Below are positions 43,688-54,037 of a stretch of DNA of 64,000 nucleotides, piece by piece. The number at the start of each line of letters is the position of its first letter. Position 1 is the stretch's first letter. Both the position numbers and the translations under genes were made by a program. The notes beneath the pieces were generated by a model. That model was not told the DNA's origin. It saw nothing but the letters and a program-made list of their open reading frames with translations, and did no database searches. The stretch is from Phellopilus nigrolimitatus (taxonomy: Eukaryota; Basidiomycota; Agaricomycetes; Hymenochaetales; Hymenochaetaceae): NCBI GenBank assembly GCA_021029095.1, contig JAJOHG010000091.1, forward strand, positions 44,936-108,935, in the 5' to 3' direction.

Positions 43688-46600
43688 ATGGGTGGTCAGG
43701 GTAGCCAAGCCATCAAGTCTATATGCTTAACGGCTCCCGGCAATTATATCGACCCCTGTGTCTCGTTCCAATATTTTGATCACATTTCTTCTTTTCCTAA
43801 TGCATTTATCTCGCACAGAAGTACTGATGAATTCACCTGCAGCGGCATCTCTAACGCCCTCGAATCTACGGTTCAAAATACCCCGTCCGCTACGGCTCCG
43901 CATGCGGACAGTCGCACAGACACGACAAAGGAGCATGGCACGGCTTTGGGCCATGTAGAGGCACGGTTTTCGTTCAGTGCACCTACGCTCTCCAATTTGG
44001 TTTCTTCATCCGGTCCTACTTCCTTTACACTCTCTAGTCAGACACTATCCAGTTCTTCAAGCCCGTTTCTATATTCGCGTCGCCAGATTCCATCATCATT
44101 CCCCACGTCCCTGAGTCTCCCGACGACTGGACTATTACCAACGTCTTCGCAGAGTTTATCTTTGCCACAGTCTTCCTCGACAGCTGAATCAACCTCTACT
44201 TCCTCGACGAGCTCTTCAACTTCAGCCTCAAATTCAGCACCACCCTCGTCCTCTTCGGCTTCGTCCTCTTCAGCTCCGTTCTCTTCAACTTCGTCCTCTT
44301 CAGCCCCGTCCTCTTCAGCTCCGTCCTCTTCAGCTCCGTCTTCCACAAGCACCACATCGCCTGAGACATCTCATACGACTTCCTCGTCCTCGCTTCCGAT
44401 ATCCACGCCTTCTTTTTCTCTCCCATCCCTCTCTTCTACTTCCTCGGCATCATCATCCTCACCGGGATCCACCTCCACCGGCACGTCTTCTACCGCGACA
44501 GAAACATCGTCTGGATCTTCCTCCGAGCCGTCTTCGTCTTCGAGCATGACCTTCACATCTACTACCGCCCTGACATCAACTGCATCAGGTAACAGCACAT
44601 CAACAGTGTCAGGTAACAGCACATCAACAGTGTCAGGAAACGGGAGCACGAATACAACTTCGCAATTGTCGTCCACTACGTCTACGACTTCGGGTACGGA
44701 TACAGGGTCGAGCACTCAGACTTTCCCTGTTTCGACCACAGCAACAACCACAGCAACAACCAATTATGAAACGCTCACAGGTGGGTTTTGGAGTTCGAGT
44801 CCGGCCTCGACTATGACTTCGTTTTCGTCCACACACCCAACGCATTCCCGTTGGGAAGGTTCGTCCTCTACGACGGAGATGGCGACCGTGACGTCGACGT
44901 TTGTCACGACTGTGTCTGGTCAATCGACGACGTTCACTTCGGTTGTCGTCGTTCCAAGTGGAAGTTTGAATACCGGGGGCGATGGAAACCACACGTAAGT
45001 GCATATCTTCATTTTCAATTTTTTCTTTTTTCGAGCGAGTTATATGACGCGCGTCTGACCCTTGTTCTCTGCTAGGTCTTTGTCTAAGGGGACTGTCGCT
45101 GGAGTCGTTCTCGTTTCTGTCCTTGCAGTTTCTGCTGTTGCGCTCTGGATCTTCTTTGCCTATCGCAGGCGGCTGCGGCGCAACATGCACCGCAGCCTGC
45201 ACTACGCGATTGGTGGCGGCGGCGGAGGTCGTCTTCCGGGAGCAGAACATGGAGCAAGGTCGGGAATGCGCTCGCTTGGGGCAGGACTAGGGCTAGGAGG
45301 GTTCGGATATGCACTGGGTAGAGATAGAAGCAACAGCTCGAGCGCACCGATACGCACCTCGCCGCTTCACGACGAAGATGCCGATCTGGAGTCACCGCAT
45401 AATCTGGGCCCAGGCCCGGGTGACGAGATGAGGGAGGCAGGTGCGGGTCTCAGAGTGCTTCCGGGATGGCTTGCGCCGACGGACACGCCTGATGCGCCGG
45501 CAGAGAGGATGAGGGGCGGGGACGATATGCAAGAGCATAGCGGAGCGATATTCGAGGGTGATGCTGCGACGGAGAGGGGTATAGGGCTACTGGAGGCCGC
45601 GGGTCTGGTAGATGCTGCTCAGCTGCCGAAGCTCGTGCACTCGCGGCGCCGCTCGTCTTTGTCGGGTATTACTCATTCTACCCTGGGCCCTTCGCAGTCA
45701 CCGCTACGCAATTCCCTGAGCATTGAGCCGGACTCGCCTTCTTCTGGTGGCAGGGAGCGCTCGACGAGCCCGCTACTCGATCTTCACCCCTCAGTGCTCC
45801 TAGCAAGAGACGGTCCACCTGAGGCAAGCAGGGGAAAACAGAAGCTCACCCTCGCCCGGAATGCGTCCGGCTCTGCCGACGTGGGCAGGAAAACCCCGCC
45901 GCCCAGCGCATGGACTTCCGGCGAGAAGGGGAAGGAGAGAGAAAAGGGGCCGGAAGCGGATTTGTCGTCCCCCGCGTCGGCAACAGCAAGCGATACGGGC
46001 ACCTTTGGCCGCGTCCGTTCGCGTTCGTCCACGGAAGTCTCACCGGTTAGTCATGGACGCGATGGTAACACTCTTCCGGTGACGTCATCCTCGCAAGGGC
46101 ACGGCAGCGCGACGGCGTCGGGCGAGAACGAGGTCGGATACAGTTCCGGGACAGGGAGCAGCGGCAGCCACAGCGGCTCGAAGGCGAGCCACATGAGACC
46201 GAGCAGGAAGAACAGCGACGGCGCGGGGTTCCTCGCGCGCGCGGCGTCGCGGGCGCGGACGAATGTTCGCACGCGGCTGCGCCGCGCGTCGGCCTCGTCT
46301 CCGCCGCCGGGCGCGGACGACGATCCGTTCCGCGGAGAGCCGCCCAGGGCGAAGTCGAAGTCCCCTGAGCGGCGGCGGGTGTCCATCCTGAAGCCTGTGC
46401 GACCCGTCCCGTCCGCGAGCGCCCCATCTCCTTCTCCGGCCGTACGGTTCGGCCTAACCTTGGGCGCCGCGCCGGCCCTGGCTGTGAAGCCGCCCTCGCC
46501 CGTCTTCCCCGCGACCCGCCAGCCGTCGTCGCTCCTGCGGTCGCACTCGCCAGGTCCCATTGCGTACTTCCCGCCGCCGATCGCGCCGTCGGCTATGATG

Positions 46601-46982
46601 CGGCCGTTGGGGCCCGGGTCTGCTTTGTCCATTATACAGGGCACGCCGTCCCCCATGCTCACGACGGACAGCCTAGAGGGCCTGTCGGACGGCTTGCTCG
46701 ACCCGCGCTTGATGACGCGCCTCCGAGAGATACACAGCGGGCAGGCGAGCGCAAGCTCGATCGGCTTGCGTGACCACGAAGATTACTCGAGGCCTATCGG
46801 CGGGGTATGCTCTTTGTTTGCTTGTGCGACTAAATTGATAACTGACACGATGCCTTTCTGCGTAGTTGGTCAAAAACCGCCCTGGGAGCTCGACGACGGT
46901 CAGCTCGCATTACTCGCAGTACTCAGGCCACTCGACTCAGCATGCAAGCGATGCACCACTCGAACCGCACTCACAACCATAA
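43688..46982 (+). CDS. Ser/Thr-rich single-pass membrane protein (sensor/mucin-like)
   Basis: About 1,050 residues from exons 43,688-44,994, 45,076-46,804 and 46,866-46,982, joined in phase. The first 430 residues are dominated by Ser/Thr (repeats such as SAPSSSAPSSSAPSS, and GNSTSTVS twice in tandem), expected to be heavily O-mannosylated. One transmembrane helix (VAGVVLVSVLAVSAVALWIF) is followed by the stop-transfer AYRRRLRRNMHR. The intracellular tail is about 580 residues, Ser/Pro/Arg-rich and disordered, with many SP/RxxS-type sites and PPP motifs. The layout resembles fungal WSC/Mid2-type surface sensors but lacks a visible WSC cysteine domain. No signal peptide is seen at the chosen ATG, so the 5' end may be wrong. 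Confidence 0.65.
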
Positions 46983-47507
46983 CGCCGACTCATGCCCGCC
47001 CATGCCCTTAATACACCCACTGCGTACTGCGTAAGTATGTCCTATAGACACGACACATTTACTGCCCCTGTATCATTCCACTATACACTGACCCCTTCAC
47101 TTTTTCGAGCTATATGTAATCTAGCTAATTACAGCTGACCTCAGATTTCTGGCGGTACTGATGCTTGCTGGGGGGCATTCATACGTAGCTTGCACATACC
47201 TCACATAATTTTGTATTGATATTTCGACCCTAGTTGATCTTATGAAGAGTATGCCTCGCACTTTATGAACGTCAAAGATCCGAAGGGTCAGAGCTGAGTG
47301 ATGTTTGCGAGGTTTGTATATTGATATATTTATTTCATTTCATTTCAATCTGACCCACGGCTGCCATTACTGCTACACATGAGCTCCAGAGGAAAGTATC
47401 TATTTCTAAAGGAATACAAACTGAAGATGCTATCTCGATATTCCACTCTTCACGTTAGTTGCAAAGATAGAGAAAAATAATGATCATAGTCAAATTGATC
47501 CACAAAA
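46983..47507. other. intergenic
   Basis: 525 bp between the membrane-protein gene and the tRNA. 47,345-47,378 carries a stretch resembling the TIR interior of the 7,299-7,780 element. No gene. Confidence 0.45.
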
Positions 47508-47603
47508 TGGACATATCCGGAATTGAACCGGACACCTCTCGCAAGTTAGGCAAGTATCCAAACATGCTAAGCGAGCGTGATAAACCAACTACACCATATG
47601 CCC
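47508..47603 (-). tRNA. tRNA-Ala(AGC), intron-containing
   Basis: On the minus strand GGGCATA pairs with TATGTCC plus discriminator A, giving the G3-U70 pair that defines alanine tRNAs. D-arm GTGT-AGTTGGTTTA-TCAC. Anticodon stem CTCGC/GCGAG with loop TT-AGC-A, interrupted after position 37 by an intron of about 21 nt. T-arm TCCGG-TTCAATT-CCGGA. Internal promoter boxes A (TGGTGTAGTTGG) and B (GGTTCAATTCC) are present. A pogo-type element begins 8 bp from its 5' end. Confidence 0.88.
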
Positions 47604-47610
47604 TTTTATA

Positions 47611-50600
47611 CAGTATACGACACCTCCTTTAGACACCGATAGTCCTTTAGACACCCCACATTTTCTCTTTCATTTCTTCGTATTTTTGCCTGAAAATTTA
47701 TCTGTGCATTGCAGTAAGAGTACTCTAACTGTGTATAAATTCTGAAGAAAAAAAAAGTGTTTCCTCATCCTCAAGAGTCAAAAATGTACCGAAATCTGCA
47801 TTTATCAGGAATGATGCAATCAACATCCGCAATTATTAATTTTGTTAAACCCCCTGTTATTGATATACCTATGTAATAATATGGAGTACAGTGCACACTT
47901 AATTTACGCTTTTCAAGCTTGCAAATTGGTGGTCAAAAACATTAATGGTACGCAAAATACTGTACATTGGGTGTCTGAGCGTGACACCTGCAAATCTCGC
48001 TGATGTGTCATCATGCACCTCTCCAAAACGCGTCTCTGGTACACACGTTTCAACACATCTTTCTGCACACTTCTCAATTCATTCACCAACTTCTTTTTGT
48101 TGCTTCTCTTCCCATCTGCCAGATCTCGTACCAATGACCTTCCACGCTATGTCTCAATCCAGGAAGCGAAGGAAGGAAGCCGTGTTGCAGGACACAAATT
48201 TGGAAAGGGCAGTCCAAGCGTATGGTGACCAGCAGGCCAAACCATCCAAGCTGCGGAAAGGACTTCGCAAGATTGCAGCTCATTTTAATGTCAATCACCA
48301 GACCCTTGCTAACAGAGTCAATGGCAAGCAATCTATAACAGAGTTCAATGCTACAAAACAAAAGGTTACGGTTGCAGAAGAGAATGTACTGGTAAATCTT
48401 ATTGTACTTTCTTCTGACCGGAGCTGCCCTTTCTCCCACCTTGATATTGAAAGGCACGCAAACAAGCTGCTTGGAGCTCGCCTTGGGCCTGAATTCGAGC
48501 ACATTGGTGGAAGATGGGTCTTGAATTTTCTTGAAAGGCATCGTAGTAAGCTTCAGACTTACTGGAGCAAGCCGCTTGACACGCAGCGTGCAAAGAATTT
48601 GAATCCACCTTCTGTGACGGGATGGTTCAATCTTATAGACAAAGAAGTTGTTCAGAAGGCTATACTACCAGGGAACATCTATGGCATGGACGAGAGTGGA
48701 TTTCCTCCCTCAAATCAGGGTGTTGAACGTGTTGTCAGGCGAGCAGGCAACAAGCTGCAACACAAGCAAGGCAGTGCAAACCGTGAAAACGTCACTGTCC
48801 TGGTGACAATCTGTGCAGACGGGTCCGTTTTGCGTCCATTGACTGTATTCAAAGCAGAGCATCTGATGTTGAAGTGGACAATGAACAATGTCGCAAACTC
48901 AAGGTGACTTTAAGCTCAATTTTGACACGGATAAAATTTCTGACTAGAAATTAGTTTTGCGAGATCTCCGAACGGCTGGACAGACAGTGACATTGCACTT
49001 GATTGGCTCAAGAAAGAATTTGAACCACTCACGAGGGAGAAGGCCGCAGGCCTCATCCGTGTCCTCATCCTTGATGGTCATTCTTCGCATTACTCTCTTG
49101 CATTCCTAGAGCATGCCATTAAACACAATATTGTCGTCATGGGATACCCACCTCACTGTACCCATGCTCTCCAAGGTCTTGATGTTGTCTGCTTTGCGAA
49201 GATGAAGAAAGAGTGGCACAGTGCAATCAATACTTTTGAAGAACGTACCATGCGAGCTGTCAACAAAGAGGACTTCGCTGCAGTGTTTGGAGCCGCTTTT
49301 GTACGTGCATTTGTTCCAGAAACTATCTTTGCAGCCTTTCGAGTCACGGGTGTACATCCTTTCAACCGCGACGTAATCTCCGAACAACAGATGAAACCCA
49401 GTGAGGTCTCGTCTACGATAAATACATTTCCCTTGCCCCTCCCAAGCCCCGTGTGTCGCGTCATTGCTGTGTTTCATCATCAGCCACGCACGAGCTTTGA
49501 TTTAGATCCAGATACTCACCTTGCTTATACTGCTCCCACACGTCCCGCAATGCGCACACCATCTCCATCTACATCTACACTTATCCCGGTTGCGGACTCA
49601 GAACCCAGTGGACAAGTAGAGAAGCAGAAGCAAGCCAAGCATGGCCTCGAGAGATCAGCAAGCTTGCCGATGGAGACTGTGAGCCTGGAGCGCTTCAATT
49701 TGGGGACTTTGACTACATTGACGGAAGTTAGTCGTGTCGAGACAGCAGAGAAACCCTTGCCGTGCACTCCAAACCATACTCCAAAGCGCACAGGTGATGC
49801 GAGCATTGACCCCTCGCTATACACTCCATCAAAACATATGCGTCTCATGACAGGTTCACTGGCAATGTCATCTTCCGGCAGTTTTTTGGTCTCGAGTGCG
49901 AAGTGTTCATCATCGGACATGATCTGCGCACCTGTTCTTGAACAGCCACCTGATCTTCCAGAACCGGATTGGTCCCTTGTCGAGACACCTGTCAAATCTA
50001 TCAGCTTGCTATCACGGGAAGAACTCGAAGAAAGAATGGAGTCACTCACCGGAAACCTCAAACTCGCACACAATCATATCCAGGCCATCCGTAGCATTAA
50101 CGAGGGGGCCAATGCACAGCTTGTCATCCAAGACTTGTATGCCGCAAAATTGAAGACCGCACTGCATGAGAAAGATAAGAAGAAATCCACAGATAAGACA
50201 AAAATGTTTGAGGACGGGCACGGAAAGGTATTCACCTCTAATGAAGTTGTCCAGTTCATCTCGGATAGAGAAGCGGCCAAGGTTCAAGAAGGAGATGAAA
50301 CAGCACAGCGGGCAAAGGACAGGAAGAGCAAGCAGACCGCGAAGGAGACACAGGCAGAGCGATGGGAGGAGATCAAGAGAGATCATGCAGCAGATGTCCA
50401 ACAATGGGAGACCAATTGCGAGCGATGGGGAGCCGAAGGATTGCACAAGAGAGACTGGGTATCAAAGCCTAAACGGATGAAGAAGCCTGGACTGAAGGAA
50501 TTTGAGGCGACAGCAATGCCGAGTGCAGTCGAGGAGGGTCAGTCTGACGGAGAGTGCAGTGAGAACGACGACGGCGAGCACTAATTGGCGCGCTTGTGAC

Positions 50601-50823
50601 AGTGTCACAGGGTGTCTAAAGGACCTGTATTCGTGACAAAAGCCTTGTTTTCGTGAAATATTTGTTTTCATTTTTTTCTGTGCACAGAATCTCTTTAAAT
50701 TTTCATATAATACTCTCAGTATAGTTGGCAATCGTTCTATAAAATTTAATCCATGAAAAGAAACTTTGTGCGGCAAAACGGGCGAAAATACGATTGGGTG
50801 TCTAAAGGAGGTGTCGTATACTG
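47611..50823 (+). mobile_element. 3.2-kb pogo/Fot1-type DNA transposon
   Basis: Terminal inverted repeats CAGTATACGACACCTCCTTT and onward (about 27 bp, identical at both ends through AGACACC) are flanked by TA at 47,609-47,610 and 50,824-50,825. A subterminal repeat of the core CCTTTAGACACC follows at 47,643 and, inverted, at about 50,611. The element encodes one transposase. Ends and open frame are all intact, so it may be autonomous. Confidence 0.9.
48134..50584 (+). CDS. pogo-superfamily transposase (HTH + DDE/D)
   Basis: Cut-and-paste transposase. Two exons, 48,134-48,903 and 48,955-50,584, join in phase to about 799 residues. The N-terminus holds a Psq-type helix-turn-helix (KGLRKIAAHFNVNHQTLANR) and a CENP-B-like second domain (ILPGN precedes the core; GGRWVLNFLERHRSKLQTYW). 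The catalytic core shows NIYGMDESGF (first Asp), VLILDGHSSHYS (second Asp) and YPPHCTHALQGLDVVCF (third Asp), giving a DDD triad as in Fot1/pogo. The C-terminal 350 residues are charged and coiled, with a Ser-rich linker. The 51-nt intron ends ATTAG. An in-frame upstream start at 47,945 exists; ATG 48,134 is chosen because the basic MSQSRKRRKE segment follows it. Confidence 0.88.
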
Positions 50824-50857
50824 TATCTGCTCTGACAATTTTTATTCATCAAGTGTA

Positions 50858-51137
50858 CAGGTGGCGCCAAAAAGTGTTTGCGCACCCCCAAAAAGGGAAG
50901 GTGATTCTCATCTGCCTGCGAGACGCGCGCGTCACGCTGTCGCTTGGCTGTTGCGTCCAGTTACACACGCTAAATACATCCACAGAAAACACTTGAGTGC
51001 CGGAAAAGTTGTGTTATGCATATAGCAAGAAAACATGTTGTAGATACGAAGGAACTAAGGAGAAAGAGTGCTCAGGATGGCGGATGCGAATCACTTTCCT
51101 TTTTTGGGGGTGCGCAAACACTTTTTGGCGCCACCTG
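50858..51137. mobile_element. 280-bp MITE with TA duplication
   Basis: Inverted repeats begin CAGGTGGCGCCAAAAAGTGT and continue through TTGCGCACCCCCAAAAA, about 45 bp each. TA flanks at 50,856-50,857 and 51,138-51,139. Non-coding. It lies 34 bp beyond the pogo-type element. Confidence 0.88.
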
Positions 51138-51145
51138 TACATTGT

Positions 51146-51778
51146 ACCATGCTTCCTTTAGACACCCAATCGAAAATTTCCTTTTTGTTTTGCAGTACAT
51201 AGCCCTTTCTTATTAAAGTAAAATGACACAATGAATCTTAGGTATACTAAAGGTACTCCGAATTAATCTACGGATTTTACATAGCGGAAAAATAAAACAA
51301 ATGATTTACGAAAGCAAGGAACAGACACAGGTCGTTTAGACACCCCATCACAAACATGTGAGTGTTTTCGCTACGGCACGTGTTGGCCAGGTCTTCAGAT
51401 GTCACAAAAAAACCCGACGAACAATGTCTTTCTCATTGTAAACATTTTCGGCCACTAATCTCTGAGCTTGAAAATCAAAAATGAAGTGTAGACTGTGACC
51501 CTAGTTCTCAGTAGTTTTATAAGGAAAAAGGGACCCGAGAAAAAATAGGGACCACAAATCTCAACTCCACGATATTTAAAAAATGCCAAGTTTGGTGCAC
51601 TTTTGACTCTCAAGGATGGGCAGATCCATTTTTCTTCTCAGGAGATTGTATACAGGTAAAGTATTCATGCCTGAATGTATGTTGAAATTACAGACAAATT
51701 CAAGACAAACTACCAAGAAACGAAAGAGAAAGGTGGGGTGTCCGAAGGACCGGTGTCTAAACGAGGCTTAGGATACTG
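51146..51778. mobile_element. degenerate, deleted relative of the pogo-type element
   Basis: The left end TTCCTTTAGACACCCAATCG matches the intact element's right end (reverse strand). The right end (51,731-51,778) carries GGGGTGTCC, GGTGTCTAAACGAGG and GGATACTG, the reverse of the intact element's left-end pattern of paired TTTAGACACC boxes. A further TTTAGACACCCC lies at 51,328. No transposase remains. Confidence 0.7.
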
Positions 51779-52629
51779 TGTCCTTTAGAGACTAAAGACG
51801 ACAACGACGGTGTGTAACCCCTCCCGACGCTGGCAATAACATCTTTTATATGTTTGTTTGTGATGTGCTCTAACAAAAGTGCAAGCACTCTAACAAGCTG
51901 ACACACGACGGATTCATGCGTCTGTCGCTGTGCGAGTCCGACATCGCTGTCCAGAACTTCCTACCGGCACACACCCGACATGCGGAGGGGGTAGCTACAC
52001 CATTGAATATCATGTCACCCTCGAAAATGCGAACAAGAAAGGGAATACATAATCACGCATCCTCATGAGCGTGTACCCGGACCTGCTCGCGCAGGAGCTG
52101 CATCCTACTTACTGACTTAATAATACTTTGGAGAGCTTCTCTTTGTATCTTTATACGGAGGGCCGATATTGCTGAAGCTCGAGTCACTATTACTTCCACA
52201 GTCCGAGCCGGAGAACGCGCGCTCATGAACCGAGGTTTCTACTTGTAGTGCTTCGCGATCAAAGGCGCTGTTCTAGGACGATGCCAGAGCTAGAACGGCG
52301 GTGCAACAGGTGGACTCTTTCAGCTCGCTTTTCACTATATCCAGCTGTGCAAACCATAATCGCAAGATATTTGAGTTTAACGTCCTCTAAACCCATCCGT
52401 TCAAGGGTCTAGCATGAGTTTACAGGACTGTTGTTTCCGCATTTGAGTTGAGTTTCAAGTATGTAACCACATCGCAAGAATTCTTGAAAGCAAGTTCTCC
52501 GATAGTTCGAGGAAGAGAAATTTGATTTTTGTTTTTAGTATGCTTTATTGATTGTGAAATTTACACGTTCTCAACTGTAAAAACGAAGTCAGTGGTATGC
52601 CATTGACATGAGGAAGAATATGAATCACT
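51779..52629. other. intergenic
   Basis: 850 bp with no gene or repeat recognised. Confidence 0.4.
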
Positions 52630-53593
52630 TCATCGCCGACTGAAGAGCATCCACGACAATGCCTCAAGTACTTCACTCGTATTGAATGTCGCTCGTGATC
52701 TGGAGTTCGAGCTACTACGCGCGCCGGTCTTCGCATTAATTGCACCAGTCTGACGTGCCTCCAAACGGGTAGCTTCAAAAACAAACAAACAAAGGAAAAA
52801 AGGAATCAGTCTTCTATATTTCTTCCAGGCCGAAACCACAGGAAGGCCAGGACAAATGATATACAATCGTCAGACGCTACCCACCCGCTTCACGCCGTGC
52901 GGCCAGCTGCAGCTCCATCTGCTCGAACGCGCTCAGCACCGCGTCCTTCTTGCGGTCCTTCTCCACCCTGATCTCCGCGGGCCACGCGGCCTCGGGGACG
53001 TGGGCGCCCGCGAGCGCGACGCGCAGCTCTGCGACGGCGGCGTCGTGCGCCGCGAGAGACTCCGCGTACAGGTCGTGCACGCACACGGCGCAGCCGGACA
53101 TGCAGCACTCTGAAGCGCCCAACGAGCGTAAGTAATGTATTCAGCAAAATCAATTTTAACACGAGAGGAAGGACGCACCGTCCGGCTGCGGCGGCTGCGG
53201 CTCCTCGGGTAGCACGAAGCCCGCAAACATGCGCGGCGCCACTCTCACTTTCCGCGCGGCCGGCGCGGCCTCCTCCGGTGTGCCCGCGTCGCGCGGCGCG
53301 TACGCCTCGATGTCCCGGCGGTACTCCTCCTTCCCGCGCAGAGAGCGCTCCAGGCGCTCATAGCGGCTCGACAGGTTTTGGCCGCCACGTGCGGGGTGCT
53401 TCAGCCGAGCAAGGCGCTCGCCCGCCTGTGTGTCGTCATCGTCGTGCGCCGGGTCGTCGTGCAGACCTTGCACTGGACTAGGTCCTTGGCTCGAGAACAG
53501 CCGCGTCTGGCGGGGAATGGGGTGCGGGCGCGTCGAGAGAGGCGTTCTACGGGTTAGGCTGGTGCATAGACTGCTGCGAGCGGTGTGGTACAT
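52630..53593 (-). CDS. Oxidoreductase-like domain protein (OXLD1-type), mitochondrial
   Basis: Small mitochondrial protein of the oxidoreductase-like family; biochemical role not established. Exons 53,593-53,179, 53,109-52,885 and 52,772-52,630 join in phase to 260 residues. The N-terminus (MYHTARSSLCTSLTRRTPLS, then RQTRLFSSQG) is a mitochondrial presequence. An acidic/basic linker leads to the signature PEEPQPPQPDECCMSGC followed by AVCVHDLYAESL, the Pro-rich lead plus CCxxGCxxCVxDLY of the family. A helical tail (AVLSAFEQMELQLAARREA) completes it. ATG at 53,593 is chosen because the presequence begins there. Confidence 0.82.
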
Positions 53594-54037
53594 GCATCCG
53601 TACGTGGTGGTTTGGTGAGAGAATAAAAAGAGCAGAAAGCTGACGAGTCCGATCAGACGCCGATCCTTGCTGACGTCACCGAGCGTCACAAGTCATATGG
53701 AATGCTATTCAAAGCAATGCAACGGGTATATGGAAAAACAATAACTAGTTTTCGAAGTTACTTGAACTTTATCGTACAACACAATCGAGAGGTTTATCCA
53801 AATCACAGCTCTCGAGAAGATGGTAGGCTATGTGATTTTATGAGGGAAATGGGAACAGGCAAGACGAGAGATAAGGATCGTGGACAGGCGAGCGAAGTGT
53901 ACGGTCGATGAAGAGATTGCACAGATTGAAAGGAAAAATGGGGAATATTGCGAATCGCGAGGATGCGTGTGGGTGTGGATGCCGGGTAGGCGGAGTAGCG
54001 GAGAAAAAAGGAAAGAAAAAAAAGGAAGGGTATCAAA
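53594..54037. other. intergenic
   Basis: 444 bp between the OXLD1-like start and the CSC1-like stop. It presumably holds the OXLD1-like promoter. No gene. Confidence 0.45.

Noticed and set aside
47945..48133. Upstream in-frame start for the transposase
   Set aside because: Adds about 60 residues of unrelated composition in the subterminal region; kept as an alternative only.
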